A stretch of DNA of 64,000 bases from Arthrobacter sp. SLBN-100 (GCF_006715305.1 NZ_VFMY01000002.1:1-64000); one strand, 5' to 3'. Positions 52,739 through 62,535 are shown, counted from the stretch's first letter. Made by a program: numbers and translations. Notes: generated by a model from the letters alone, not told the origin.

Positions 52739-53622
52739 CCCGCATGAAGCCGGTCCGGCAACGTCACGTCGGCAGGTGATAGCTCCGGCCTGGCCCGGAG
52801 TATCCGCAAGGGGTGCCGGAAGGATCTTCCTGACCATGCGGTATCTGCGGAGACCTCAATAACCAGGGGCTCCACGAGCGTCAGCGCCACGGGTTCCTTG
52901 TCCCGGTTGAACCTGTCCAGGGCCGTACCTTTCACACTGGTTGGCCAGGGATGCTCACCCACAGGCGGGTGAAGCCATCTCGCCAGCTCCCTACTATCCC
53001 TCGCCTTCAGTGGCGTGGACCGGCCCACGATCCGCAGCTTCCCATCCAGGACGAGGCCGGCAACAACTTCAGATGGTTGGGTGATCGGCCCAATCACTGC
53101 GCCGCAGATGATGTCTACGGTTTCTCTGTGTTTGAGCTTCAGCCACGAGCGTGCACCCGGGGTGTAGGGCTGATTCAAATCTTTGATGACCAGCCCTTCA
53201 ATCCCTGTGGGTGGCAGGTCTTCGAACCACTTTTCGGCTACCTCCCGGTCAGTGGTGGCGGGGGAGAGGGACAGAGGCGGGTCCCAGCTGCTGGCGAGTT
53301 CTTCAAGGAGCGCCCGGCGGTCGGTCAGCGGCAGGTTCCTGGCGTCATGCCCGGCGACGGCAAGGACGTCGAACGCAGCGTAGCTGGCCGGCGTTGCAGC
53401 AACCAGCCCGGGAAGAGTCTTTGGCCCAGCACTCAGGCGCTGCTGCAGGGCGGTGAAGTTCAATCGTCCCTGGCTCCAGATCACGGCTTCGCCGTCGATC
53501 ACACATCCCGGTGGCACGGCCGCGGCGATCGCTGCAACGAGTTCCGGGAAGTACCCCGTCAATTCCTTCTGCTGCCGGGACCACAACGTGGCGCCGTTAT
53601 CGTCACGGATGCAGACGGCCCG
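52735..53622 (-). pseudogene. ATP-dependent DNA ligase, C-terminal part, cut off by an insertion
   Basis: The remaining ~296 residues begin RAVCIRDDNGATLWSRQQKE, run through the adenylation domain (VIDGEAVIW, GIEGLVIKDL, WLKLKH motif V) and the OB-fold to the C-terminus LPDRLHAG. The N-terminal 50 residues with the nucleotidyl-Lys (EPKWDGY) are missing here but are present on the same strand at 62679-62828, where they end exactly after KWDGY. In the intact cargo homologue (57299) the order is KFDGYR-VLIFRD, so the two parts join without loss. The product would lack the adenylated Lys and be inactive. Confidence 0.9.
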
Positions 53623-53681
53623 GCATGTTAACTGCACCTTGAGTTGGTCTTTTGGGAAATACCAGCTGGAAGGATGGGACT

Positions 53682-54845
53682 GTGACTGGCAACGTCGGCA
53701 GGGTCCTGAAAGCTAATACTGGTCTTCCGTATCGCCTCATCTTCCCGGAGGCGGAACACGTGGTGGTGTCATCGTTCCTGCGTGACCTTGCCGCCTCGGA
53801 TTGTTCGCCGGCCACGTTGCGTAGTTACGCCTACGACATGTTGCGCTGGTTCCGCTTCCTGCACGGGAGGTTTGTGCCCTGGGAGCGTGCTGAGCGGCTG
53901 GATGTCAGGGCTCTGGTAGAACACATGCGTGCATCCCCAACTGCAAATACCCTGCGGAAAGGGAGCGACCAGGTCACCGCGGTCAACACGGTGACTCGTA
54001 AGCGAGGATTGGGAACCACGTTTTCAGCCAATTCCATCAATCATCAGCTCACGGTTCTGTCCAGCTTTTACGATTTCGCGCTTGAGATGAACCTGGGTCC
54101 GCTAGTGAACCCGGTGCCCCGGCAGCGGGGCGTCGGGACACGGGCATACGCCCACCACAACCCGATGGAACAGTTTCGGCCGCCACGGCGGGGGACCTAC
54201 CGGCAACGTGTTCCAAAGCCGGCGTGGCGGGGGATCCCGGACTCGGCCATGGCGGCTATCTTCAATGGCTTGACGAACCATCGCGATAGGGCCTTGTTGT
54301 CCTTTTGGCTTAGCAGCGGGGCCCGGGCGGAAGAACTGCTTGGACTACGGCATGGGGACTACGACTTCGGTGAACACACACTCGTCGTGACTAGCAAAGG
54401 AACCCGTAACCGCGATCTCGTGCCTGCCAGCCCTGATGCTTTCGTGTGGTTGGCGCTGTACATGCGTGAGGGCCAGCCGGCCTCGCCTGGTGACCGGGTG
54501 TGGTGGACCCTGCACCAGAAAAACCGCCGGCCACTCGGGTATCCGGCCGCGCGTCAGATGTTTGCCAGAGCCCAAAAAGAGCTCGGCTCTAATTGGACCC
54601 TGCACGATTTGCGGCACACGGCCGCAGAGCGGATGATCGCCGACCCGGCTTTCACCCTTGTTGACGTGCAAACGGTGTTGCGGCACGTCAACGTCACGAC
54701 CACAACGATCTACACACAGCCCCGCATGGAGGATGTATTGCAGAAAGTCCTGGAGCACTACGCCAGACCTCCTCGGGAGGCGCCGGGAATCGAGCCAGAG
54801 TACGATGATGCGGCGCTGCGCGAACTGCTGGGGCTGGGCGAATGA
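53682..54845 (+). CDS. Tyrosine recombinase A of the 9-kb element
   Basis: GTG at 53682, with GGAAGG eight bases earlier, gives 387 residues; an in-frame TTG at 53652 is weaker. Residues 35-160 form a SAM-like core-binding domain (SSFLRDLAASDCSPATLRSY). Catalytic residues are in order: Arg in SSGARAEELLGL, Lys likely in VTSKGTRNRD, His-x-x-Arg in LHDLRHTAAERM, and Tyr in TTTTIYTQPRM after RHVN (His/Trp position His). It performs strand exchange at the element ends. It lies next to the left end and overlaps recombinase B by ATGA, so the two act together. Confidence 0.92.
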   Translation: MTGNVGRVLKANTGLPYRLIFPEAEHVVVSSFLRDLAASDCSPATLRSYAYDMLRWFRFLHGRFVPWERAERLDVRALVEHMRASPTANTLRKGSDQVTAVNTVTRKRGLGTTFSANSINHQLTVLSSFYDFALEMNLGPLVNPVPRQRGVGTRAYAHHNPMEQFRPPRRGTYRQRVPKPAWRGIPDSAMAAIFNGLTNHRDRALLSFWLSSGARAEELLGLRHGDYDFGEHTLVVTSKGTRNRDLVPASPDAFVWLALYMREGQPASPGDRVWWTLHQKNRRPLGYPAARQMFARAQKELGSNWTLHDLRHTAAERMIADPAFTLVDVQTVLRHVNVTTTTIYTQPRMEDVLQKVLEHYARPPREAPGIEPEYDDAALRELLGLGE

Positions 54846-57331
54846 CGGGTGAAACTACCATTCAGGATCTCCGGCTGGCGGCACAGGTCGCCGCGGCCCA
54901 AACATATATCCGTGCAAGGGAGTTGCGGCTGCAGGCCGACAGTCCTGTCACTGCAGCCAATAAGGCAATGCCCCGGCAAGCTTTTGACGCCGGAATTTTA
55001 GGTCCCCAGGACCAGCACTGGGAGTTTCGGCATCTTCAGTGGCTTGGAGCAGAGGATGCCTTCGCATGGGTTGAGCGCAGTAATGGAGCCTACGGAAGGA
55101 GCGGAGAACGCCAAAAATGCACCAGCCTCGCTACACGCGACGTCCTTGGATGGTTGTTGCGTTTTCCGGGGGAGACGTGGGATGAACGATGGTTCGCGTC
55201 TGGTCTGGATCAGGCGCCGAGAACGGGACGCACTGAACTTAGCGCACGACTGGCACGACCGATGCGGGAGATCAGCCTGGGTATGACGAGCATTGTCCGT
55301 GCCCGGCTCGTTCGACCTTCCTATGAATGGATGTTTTCGTCGAAGCAGTGGAACAACAGCCGTGGGGCCGTCACGTTCCTGGATGCTGCCGAACCGGAGG
55401 AAACGCCGCGTATGCGCAGGCTTCCTCAATATCAGGCAGCGCATGAGCTCGTGCGCCGGAATGCTGAGAACGCTATCGCCAGGGTAATGGTGAGAACAGG
55501 AAAACGGCTGGGGCAGCTGAGCGGGGAAGACCTTCTCGCGTACTCACATACCGCTCGTATAAACATGCGGCACGCTAAGGAGCATCTGGCATGGGAACTT
55601 CTTGTCGCCCTTGGCCCGTTGGCCGGAGAGCCTCCAACGCTGCGGGCCGCCTGGCACGCCAACGTAGTCAACCGTCGGCACACTGTCGAAACCCTGGTCC
55701 GGCGCTACGGCATCCCGCAGTCAGGAGTCAGGGATCTGCTGATCGATTACCTTGAAGAGCTCAAACCCAACATGGACTACAGCTCGCTCGAGAGTCTTTC
55801 CTACCGGCTGATCCGTTTGTTCTGGGCCGAGGTGCTCGACATTAACCCTGCGCAGCAGAACCTTCACCTTGCCCCGGAGGTTGCAGCTCAGTGGCGCGAG
55901 CGTGTCAAGATGACGCTTGGAGGCATGCCCCGCACTGAAACGGCATCAACCTTTTTCGCCGTCCGGGCCCTTTACCGGGACATCGCGGAGTGGTCGCACG
56001 AGCAACCCGAACGCTGGGGCGTCTGGGTCGCGCCCATCCCACTTCCACGCGCCGAATCCAAGGCCTCTTCCAAGCGCCGCCGCCAGGTCGTTGCACGGAT
56101 GCAGCAACGCACCCGATCCCTGACACCTCTGCTGCCGGCGTTCATGCGCTCCGCTGAGGCATTGAAGGAAAAGGGCAGCGCCCTGCTCGAACGCACCTTG
56201 GCCGCCGCCCACACGGAGACCTACACCGTCGAGGGGGTCACGTACCGGCGCCACGACCCGCCCGTACGCGCCAAGGCGAACACCCGCGCCCGAATTTGGG
56301 CTGAAGTGATAGCAGCGGATGAAGATGCCACGCCGCCTGTTTCCGTCGGAAAGCGGGCCGACATCACGGCATTCGAAGCTGACTGCTTCTGGGGCTGGGC
56401 GGTGGCAGCGACCCTCAAGGAAACGGGGGTCCGAATAGAAGAACTGCTGGAGCTGACCCAGCTGTCCCTTCGCCACTATGTGGCCCCCACAACCAACACC
56501 ATCGTGCCGCTCCTGCATATCGTGCCGTCCAAGAACGACCAGGAACGCCTGATCCCGATGTCTCCGGAACTCGTCAAAGTCCTCGTTGAAGTCCAGCGGC
56601 GCGCCCGCGGGACCGGCAAAGCGGTGCCACTTTCAACCCGGTACGATCCCAACGACAAGACCTTCAGCGAACCGTTGCCTCACCTGTTCGCCCGTCTGGT
56701 CGGGCCAACCCAAAACGTCTTGTCCTACCACTACGTTCGGAAGCTGCTCATCGGCATAGCTTCCTATGCAGGCCTCAGCGACGGCGGTATACCCGTGACG
56801 TTTACACCCCACGACTTCCGGAGACTCTTCGCCACCGAGCTCGTTGGTTCCGGATTACCCCTGCACATTGTCTCGACCCTCCTCGGACACCTGAACCTGG
56901 AAACCACCCGCGGGTACACAGCAGTGTTCCCCGAACACGTCATCCAGGCCCACCACGCCTTTATTGAACGCCGCCGGCATACCCGTCCCAGCCATGAACT
57001 CCGCCCGGCATCGTCCGAGGAATGGCAAGAGTTTGAACAGCACTTTCTCCTACGACGGGTCGCACTGGGGACCTGTCATCGCCCCTACGCCACCCCCTGC
57101 GTGCACGAACACGCCTGCATCAAATGCCGGTTCCTGCAGGTCGACCCCGCAGAGACAGGGCGAATAGAGGATATGACCGCGAATGCGGAAGCGCGCCTGG
57201 ACGAAGCCCGGAAGCACCAGTGGCTGGGAGAGGTCAAAGCCCTGGAGGAAAGCCTCGTGCACCTTCGCCGCCGACGCAATGAAGTGGCAGCTTCACCTTC
57301 ACCGGCCCGTGTTTCTGACGTTCAGTCGTGA
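54842..57331 (+). CDS. Large tyrosine recombinase B of the 9-kb element
   Basis: An 829-residue recombinase, about twice the usual length, as for TnpB of Tn554-type elements. The first 500 residues are mostly helical and unfamiliar. The catalytic domain is at the C-terminal side: Arg in TGVRIEELLELTQL, His-x-x-Arg in TPHDFRRLFATELV, His in LLGHLNLETTRGYTAVFPE with Tyr following. After it comes a Cys-rich segment, TCHRPYATPCVHEHACIKCR, probably a zinc finger, and a final coiled coil. The last 33 bases overlap the convergent ligase gene. It works with recombinase A, and both appear intact. Confidence 0.9.
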   Translation: MTGETTIQDLRLAAQVAAAQTYIRARELRLQADSPVTAANKAMPRQAFDAGILGPQDQHWEFRHLQWLGAEDAFAWVERSNGAYGRSGERQKCTSLATRDVLGWLLRFPGETWDERWFASGLDQAPRTGRTELSARLARPMREISLGMTSIVRARLVRPSYEWMFSSKQWNNSRGAVTFLDAAEPEETPRMRRLPQYQAAHELVRRNAENAIARVMVRTGKRLGQLSGEDLLAYSHTARINMRHAKEHLAWELLVALGPLAGEPPTLRAAWHANVVNRRHTVETLVRRYGIPQSGVRDLLIDYLEELKPNMDYSSLESLSYRLIRLFWAEVLDINPAQQNLHLAPEVAAQWRERVKMTLGGMPRTETASTFFAVRALYRDIAEWSHEQPERWGVWVAPIPLPRAESKASSKRRRQVVARMQQRTRSLTPLLPAFMRSAEALKEKGSALLERTLAAAHTETYTVEGVTYRRHDPPVRAKANTRARIWAEVIAADEDATPPVSVGKRADITAFEADCFWGWAVAATLKETGVRIEELLELTQLSLRHYVAPTTNTIVPLLHIVPSKNDQERLIPMSPELVKVLVEVQRRARGTGKAVPLSTRYDPNDKTFSEPLPHLFARLVGPTQNVLSYHYVRKLLIGIASYAGLSDGGIPVTFTPHDFRRLFATELVGSGLPLHIVSTLLGHLNLETTRGYTAVFPEHVIQAHHAFIERRRHTRPSHELRPASSEEWQEFEQHFLLRRVALGTCHRPYATPCVHEHACIKCRFLQVDPAETGRIEDMTANAEARLDEARKHQWLGEVKALEESLVHLRRRRNEVAASPSPARVSDVQS

Positions 57332-58369
57332 CGGAACGCCGACGTCTGCTGGGTCGATCTCGGGACGGACCCTGCGGAACCTCAGGGAATGCCGGAACGA
57401 CTGGCCAGACCAAGCAGCGTCGGCAAGCACCTCAACGACGACGGGATCAACGAGCGTCAGCTCGGTCGGCGACGCGTCACGATTGAAACGGTCCAGGGTC
57501 GTGCCCTTCACCACCGATGGCCAGGGGTGGGTCCCTGCGGGCGGCCGCAACCAGGGAGCAAGTGCCCTGCTGTCAGCAGCTTTCAACGAGGAGCTGCGGC
57601 CGACGATACGCAACTCGCCATCGATAGGCAGCCCGGCCACGATCTCGGTCGGTCGCTCCAGGGGGCCGATGACGGCAGCGCAAATGACGTCCACCTCTGA
57701 GACATGCTTGGCCTTAAGCCAGATTCGCTTCCCGCCCATATAAGCCTGACTGCTGCTCTTCGCCAGCAGTCCTTCCATACCAACCCCGGCAAGACCTTCG
57801 AACCACTGCCGGGCGAGGTCCCGGTCAGTCGTTTGAGGGGATAACGAGAGCGGGGGAGCCCAGACCGTTGCCAGCTCCTCCAACAGGGTCCGACGATCCG
57901 CAAGCGCCAGGTCCCTGACCTCTTGCCCGGCTACACCGAGAATGTCGAAGCCGACAAAATGGGCCGGCCGCTCTGCGGCCATGGACTGCAGTCTCTCCCT
58001 ACCTGCGGACAACCTCCGCTGGAGGGCTTCAAAATTCAACCTCCCGTCGGACCACACCACAGCTTCGCCATCGACCACACAACCAGGCGGAACCATGGAC
58101 GCTGCCGCCTCCGCTAGATCCGGAAAATACCGTGTCAGCTCTTTGCCTTGGCGAGACCAAATGCTCACCTGGTCGCGGTCCCGAAAAATTAGGACCCGGT
58201 AGCCGTCGAACTTCGGCTCGAAAAGCATCTGGCCAGGCAACGCTGCAGGCGGAGGAACGCCCTTCACAGCCTTCGCCAAGACCACCTCCAGCGGCGGGTG
58301 AAGCGACGGAGGAATCACCTCACTGGGCTCTGCCATGCCCTCAGAATAGGCCTCTTTGTGAGGATGCAA
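57299..58369 (-). CDS. Intact ATP-dependent DNA ligase carried as cargo
   Basis: Up to 356 residues from ATG 58369; ATG 58336 (MAEPSEV) is an alternative start. Nucleotidyl-Lys motif I is FEPKFDGYR, motif III WSRQGKELTR and VVDGEAVVW, motif V region GMEGLLAKSS and WLKAKH, then an OB-fold ending in VGVPSRLN. It resembles LigC-type ligases that seal breaks during end joining or repair in actinobacteria. It is homologous, nearly gap-free, to the ligase disrupted by the element itself (52735-53622 plus 62679-62828), so the element may replace the function it destroys. Cytoplasmic. Confidence 0.9.
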   Translation of the reverse strand: MHPHKEAYSEGMAEPSEVIPPSLHPPLEVVLAKAVKGVPPPAALPGQMLFEPKFDGYRVLIFRDRDQVSIWSRQGKELTRYFPDLAEAAASMVPPGCVVDGEAVVWSDGRLNFEALQRRLSAGRERLQSMAAERPAHFVGFDILGVAGQEVRDLALADRRTLLEELATVWAPPLSLSPQTTDRDLARQWFEGLAGVGMEGLLAKSSSQAYMGGKRIWLKAKHVSEVDVICAAVIGPLERPTEIVAGLPIDGELRIVGRSSSLKAADSRALAPWLRPPAGTHPWPSVVKGTTLDRFNRDASPTELTLVDPVVVEVLADAAWSGQSFRHSLRFRRVRPEIDPADVGVPSRLNVRNTGR

Positions 58370-58546
58370 TCTATTTCAAAGGGTTGCCCTGATGAACCTG
58401 AGCGCCGCTCAATTTGTTTGTGACGTGTAATTGCTCGGATTGGAGTGGAGTCTCACAACCTGAACTCGCCGCAGTGAGGTTTGGAGCCACATCAAGTCGG
58501 CTTATGCGATGGTCTTGCTGTCCGTAAGGGGATCGCGATCTGAAAC

Positions 58547-59281
58547 TTATATCCGGTGGACTTTGGCCTGGTCGATCCAACGGGCCAGCAAGCTGAAGGC
58601 TGCCAGTTGTTCTAGGGCAAGCTGCTCCTCGCCTCCGCGACTTTCCTGCGGCTTATGCATGCCAGGATTGCGGATCGCTGTATAAAGCCCATCCGCAAAT
58701 GATCGAGCGCCCCGATGATGGTTCTGATATGTCTTGCCCCCGTCGTCTTCTGTCAGCCTGAGTCGCGGCGCACCTTCCTTCGGCTCATCCATTGAGAAGG
58801 CCTCATTGAAAAGCGCTGTCTCAGATACATCCATGCGCTCCAGCTTCGCTTGCGTCTCGGCGTTGACGCGGATAGCGGCCTGCATTACGGCCTGATGATA
58901 ATGCCCTGTGTTCCAGTAGGATCGCCCGTTTTCCCAAGCCCAGGGGTGAAGATTGGCCGCATCCATATCTGGGGCGTTATCCCCTAGATTCTCAGCAAGC
59001 TCCGCCGCCCTTTGCATCGCAGCCTTGGCTCTTGAGGCTTGGTCCCGGAGCCAAACAAATTTCATATCCTTCTCTGGCCGATCCTGTCCCCAACCAGGCA
59101 GAACACGATCAAGAATCTGCTCCACCACGTGCGCACGCTGTGATGCTTCAGTCTGTGATCCGCGCAGGTGTGTTCCAAGGACTACGACTCCACCGCCACT
59201 ATTGTCGTAGCCGACTTGGTCGGTCACGCGTAGGAACTGGTCAATTTCTTTGATCGCCCATTCATGGTTCAACTTGCTCAT
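58547..59281 (-). CDS. TIGR02391-like protein of unknown function
   Basis: From ATG at 59281 the product has 244 residues. The C-terminal half shows the TIGR02391/Ymh pattern: WENGRSYWNTGHYHQAVMQA, AFSMDEPKEGAPRLRL, GARSFADGLYTAIRNPGMHK and LEQLAAFSLLARWIDQA. Members are found beside restriction and abortive-infection genes but their reaction is not known. The N-terminal half (NHEWAIKEIDQFLRVTDQV) is helical. It is divergent from the sigma-factor gene across a 14-bp inverted repeat. A defence link is only suggested. Confidence 0.7.
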   Translation of the reverse strand: MSKLNHEWAIKEIDQFLRVTDQVGYDNSGGGVVVLGTHLRGSQTEASQRAHVVEQILDRVLPGWGQDRPEKDMKFVWLRDQASRAKAAMQRAAELAENLGDNAPDMDAANLHPWAWENGRSYWNTGHYHQAVMQAAIRVNAETQAKLERMDVSETALFNEAFSMDEPKEGAPRLRLTEDDGGKTYQNHHRGARSFADGLYTAIRNPGMHKPQESRGGEEQLALEQLAAFSLLARWIDQAKVHRI

Positions 59282-59344
59282 ACAAGCATCGTGCCTTGTT
59301 ACGCCGACATCGCCCGGAAGGCCGGGCCTAGAGCGTATGCAGAG

Positions 59345-59395
59345 GCAGTGCATCCGTTAGCCGGTCGGACAACAGGAACGCAACGGATGCACTGC
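59345..59395. repeat. 14-bp perfect inverted repeat in the divergent promoter region
   Basis: GCAGTGCATCCGTT and AACGGATGCACTGC, 23 bases apart, between the TIGR02391-like gene and the sigma factor. It may be a regulator site or a hairpin. Confidence 0.6.
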
Positions 59396-59571
59396 GCCTG
59401 GGATTCGAAGTCCCGTTTGAGGAACCCTTTCGGGACACACAACATGCAAGAGCGCTAGCCGACCTGAGAGCTCGCCTGGCTCTGCGGGGAAGCGGCCGCC
59501 GTCTTTTCCGAAAAATTTGAAGTTTCTCCGCTTCAGTGAAACCTTTTGGGCTTTGCCGGACACTAAGGGGC

Positions 59572-60180
59572 ATGGGGAACAACGAAAGCGGGGAAGAGGA
59601 GCTGTGGCACCGAAGCCTACTAGGCCAGGGCGACGCCTTTGGCATCCTCTATGACCGGCACCGAGACAGGGTTTTCCGCCACGCGTACCGGTTGTGCGGC
59701 AACCACCACGATGCTGAAGACATCATGGCAGCCTCGTTCCTTGAACTCTGGCGCCGCCGAGAGCAGGTCCGGGTCGTGGAAGGATCCATTCTTCCTTGGC
59801 TGCTGGTCACGACCACGAACATGGCACGCAACCGCGTCCGTGCTGCCCTCCGCTACCAGCGGCTTCTGAATTCCCTTCCCCGTAGCCAGGAGGCCAACGA
59901 CCCCGCTGCAGATCCATATCGGAAATACCAGAACCAGCTCGATCAGGGCCTCACAACCGCGCTGAATACACTCACGGCAGAAGACCTGCATTTGGTGAGC
60001 CTGATCGTCTTCGAAGAGCGGACGGTTGCTGCGGCAGCCGCCGTCCTGAACCTCACTCCTGCGGCAGCAAAATCACGGATGCACAGGGCTCGTCAACGCT
60101 TAAGAGCCGCCCTCGACGGCGACACATCTACTAAACCGCCCACCGCTCCAACCCCGGTTCTGGAAGGAGAACGGCCATGA
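59572..60180 (+). CDS. ECF-family RNA polymerase sigma factor
   Basis: From ATG at 59572 the protein has 202 residues. Region 2 includes DAFGILYDRHRDRVFRHAYR, LCGNHHDAEDIMAASFLELW and the DNA-melting ILPWLLVTTTNMARNRVRA. Region 4 has TAEDLHLVSLIVFEERTVAA and a helix-turn-helix LNLTPAAAKSRMHRARQRLR. It directs RNA polymerase to a small gene set, possibly inside this element. The next gene overlaps it (ATGA) and codes for a membrane protein that may hold it inactive. The 5' region has a TGAAACCTTTTGGG word that could be its own -35 site. Confidence 0.9.
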   Translation: MGNNESGEEELWHRSLLGQGDAFGILYDRHRDRVFRHAYRLCGNHHDAEDIMAASFLELWRRREQVRVVEGSILPWLLVTTTNMARNRVRAALRYQRLLNSLPRSQEANDPAADPYRKYQNQLDQGLTTALNTLTAEDLHLVSLIVFEERTVAAAAAVLNLTPAAAKSRMHRARQRLRAALDGDTSTKPPTAPTPVLEGERP

Positions 60181-61091
60181 AGCAACTCCACGTTGACGAC
60201 GTTTTCAGCGATGCACTGCGGGCCGAACTGCTGACACGTGTCGAAAAGGCTGCCCCCGCCCGTACACGGAAACGCACCCGCCTCTGGGCCGGCGCTGCCG
60301 TCTTCGCCGGCATCGGTGTCTTGGGCGGGGTAGGCGCCACCGCCGGAGGCCTCTTCTCCATTCCGGGTTCAACTCAGGTAACCCCGTTGGCGTCACCTGT
60401 GACGGAGACTCGCACGGGAACGGCCACTGTTCAGCTCGGTCCGGCCCCGGAAGGTGCTACGGGCATCGATGTGCAGCTGAACTGCCTCAGCCCTGGGCGC
60501 TTCACCCTTGAGGACGGCGCCAACATCATCTGCAGCCAAGCTGACGTGGGAACACGCCAGGACTGGAGCGGCTATACGATTCCTCTCAAGGCCGGAGATG
60601 AGAGCATCACGATCACCACCAGCCCCGAGGCCCGCTGGAAACTAACAGCCCAATACGTTGACGCCAAAACCACCGACTGGGGAGTAAACGCCAACGGAGA
60701 TACCTACGGCGCAGAAAACGACAACGGAAGCCCCGATCTGGTCGCCGTGATAGCAACCAACGGAACACAGGGCTACGCCTATCGGACCGACCTCGATGAC
60801 GCTAATGGAACCACCGCCAGCAAGACGTTCAAGAGCCCAGCCGATGCTCTCGCCTGGCAGGAATCAATCAAGGGCAAAACGTTCGTCATTCCCGTCTACG
60901 ACGCAACCGGAAAGACAGTTGTCGGCGAATTTGTTATCAGCGCTGGCGGCGGGGCCTCCGGGATCTCTGGAGAGCCGCCTGGGGAATGCGCGGGAGTTCC
61001 GGCGACACTCGGTCCCGGTGAGGCATGGCCTTGCCCCGGTTTGTCGCCAGTAGAGACGGGACTCCCAGCGATCCCGGTGCCTCCCAACTGA
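60177..61091 (+). CDS. Single-span membrane protein, probable sigma-factor partner
   Basis: A 304-residue protein coupled to the sigma gene by ATGA. Residues 1-38 are cytoplasmic and short (VDDVFSDALRAELLTRVEKA), one membrane helix follows (LWAGAAVFAGIGVLGGVGAT), and about 240 residues lie outside, with strand-rich repeats and four Cys (LNCLSPGRF, NIICSQADVG, GECAGV, PCPGLS). An anti-sigma role is likely from position, but the cytoplasmic part is too short for a classic zinc anti-sigma domain. The C-terminal Pro/Gly tail is unusual. No family recognised. Confidence 0.6.
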   Translation: MKQLHVDDVFSDALRAELLTRVEKAAPARTRKRTRLWAGAAVFAGIGVLGGVGATAGGLFSIPGSTQVTPLASPVTETRTGTATVQLGPAPEGATGIDVQLNCLSPGRFTLEDGANIICSQADVGTRQDWSGYTIPLKAGDESITITTSPEARWKLTAQYVDAKTTDWGVNANGDTYGAENDNGSPDLVAVIATNGTQGYAYRTDLDDANGTTASKTFKSPADALAWQESIKGKTFVIPVYDATGKTVVGEFVISAGGGASGISGEPPGECAGVPATLGPGEAWPCPGLSPVETGLPAIPVPPN

Positions 61092-61402
61092 TTGCTCATT
61101 GTCGCAGCACTAGTGCCTACCAACAGAGAGCCTTCGGGCTTTTCAGCGGGACGTCCTGTTCGGGGAACGCTGAACGGGACGCCAGCCGTGAGTGCACACT
61201 CTAGATACATGCGGACCCAACGCTTGAAGGGACGCGCTTCGCCTTTTTATGCTCAGTTCTCTTACCTTGCAGTCCACAACGCGATCGCGCCGAATAGAAC
61301 GATTAGGACTCTTAGTACGTACCACGAGGGGACCGGTCACGGCGCCGTAAATTGCTAACGCGGCTCCACCGCTGCAACCGGTGATGATCCCTCACCGCGC
61401 TT
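61092..61402. other. Intergenic stretch, nothing recognised
   Basis: About 310 bases without a convincing gene or hairpin; base composition is less G+C-rich than in neighbouring genes. Confidence 0.35.
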
Positions 61403-61672
61403 CTAACGCCCAGTTAGAGAGTCTGTTTTCAGCGCTTCAGCGTGGCGCATGATGAGAGAAGCTGCAACTAAGACCGCAGAGAATAGGAGGCACACGACTG
61501 GGGCTAGCAGGTAAATCGTCGTGACCAGTATTGCCACGGGTGCGTCCCCCACGAATGTAGTGGTGCCGAAATTACCAATGATGAGCGGGCTCATCACTAC
61601 CAATAAGGCAGCGATTACAGCCAGACCTATCCCGGTACGCATCGTCGCCGTTGACAATTTTGACGCTTCCAC
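61403..61672 (-). CDS. Small membrane protein, unknown function
   Basis: GTG at 61672 behind GGGGG gives 89 residues; a TTG at 61711 would add 13. Two membrane helices are clear, GIGLAVIAALLVVMSPLIIG and LVTTIYLLAPVVCLLFSAVL, with a short polar loop (FGTTTFVGD) and a basic tail. No family recognised. The long overlap-free spacing to neighbours means it is probably monocistronic cargo of the element. Confidence 0.5.
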   Translation of the reverse strand: MEASKLSTATMRTGIGLAVIAALLVVMSPLIIGNFGTTTFVGDAPVAILVTTIYLLAPVVCLLFSAVLVAASLIMRHAEALKTDSLTGR

Positions 61673-61941
61673 CTTGGACCCCCATCCATCAATCAGATGA
61701 GTACCAGACAAACAGCACAGCCCGTCTTCTGCAAGGAGTTAGCCAAGAACGTTACCTCCTGGAGACTGTAAATGGTTCTGACGCGCCTTCAGCGGATCCT
61801 ACGCGCCGCCGAAAACTGTGATGGGCCGGAGGGACGGCCATGAGCACATCCCGAAAGAGGCCCGCCCGCAACCCGTCCCGTTAGTCGGTGGCTGGCCGCG
61901 ACGCTTCTACGCCGCGTTTGAGGAACCTTCAATGAGACGGA

Positions 61942-62535
61942 TCAGCCCGCCGCAGGGGCGATGTCCCCAAACTGCACTTTGACCGGGCAGCCGGCTGCCG
62001 CCGAGTACTTGCGCTCGAGTCCGGCAATGTCCGCCGTTGCCGCAATTGATTCGTCGAGCGTGAGTGCCAAGTGGGATCCATCAGGGGATACCGAAGTGAT
62101 ATTCACGGCGGGGTCTGAGGCCTGCAGTTCGCTGGCAAAATCCCTAAGTCTCCCAGGAGAGCAGGTCGCGGACTCGACCTGAATGTTGACGTTCGGAAAC
62201 CGGGCCCGTAGGTCCCTTTGCATCGAATCTGTCGGACCGTGCCAATGAACGATGATCCGGGTTCCCTCCTTCACTTCGACCGAGGCAAACCGAGAATTCC
62301 CTGCCAGCTCCTGACTCAGCGTGCTGGCCGTAAAGGCAATCGCCCCGTCCGCAGGCGAAATCTCAGGGGTGACCGGTGAGTCCGCAGTGGGTATCGGCTC
62401 TTTGGAGACAGGGGCACCTTCACCTCCAGCGACTGTAGACCCTGAGGTGGCGCACGACGTAGCAAAGAGAGAGAAACCCAGCAGGACAACCGTCAAGGTC
62501 CTGCACAAGTCTGAACCTTTAATTGGCGCGGCCAC
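61942..62535 (-). CDS. Putative secreted lipoprotein
   Basis: A 197-residue frame with GTG at 62535. The N-terminus LTVVLLGFSLFATSCATSGS is a lipoprotein signal with lipobox FATSC, so the mature protein is anchored outside the membrane. It then has a Ser/Pro-rich linker and a beta/alpha part (VEVKEGTRIIVHWHGPTDSM, FPNVNIQVESATCSPGRLRD) with two Cys that could pair. Function unknown. It is the last cargo gene before the right end of the element. TTG codons slightly inside are alternative starts. Confidence 0.6.
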   Translation of the reverse strand: MAAPIKGSDLCRTLTVVLLGFSLFATSCATSGSTVAGGEGAPVSKEPIPTADSPVTPEISPADGAIAFTASTLSQELAGNSRFASVEVKEGTRIIVHWHGPTDSMQRDLRARFPNVNIQVESATCSPGRLRDFASELQASDPAVNITSVSPDGSHLALTLDESIAATADIAGLERKYSAAAGCPVKVQFGDIAPAAG

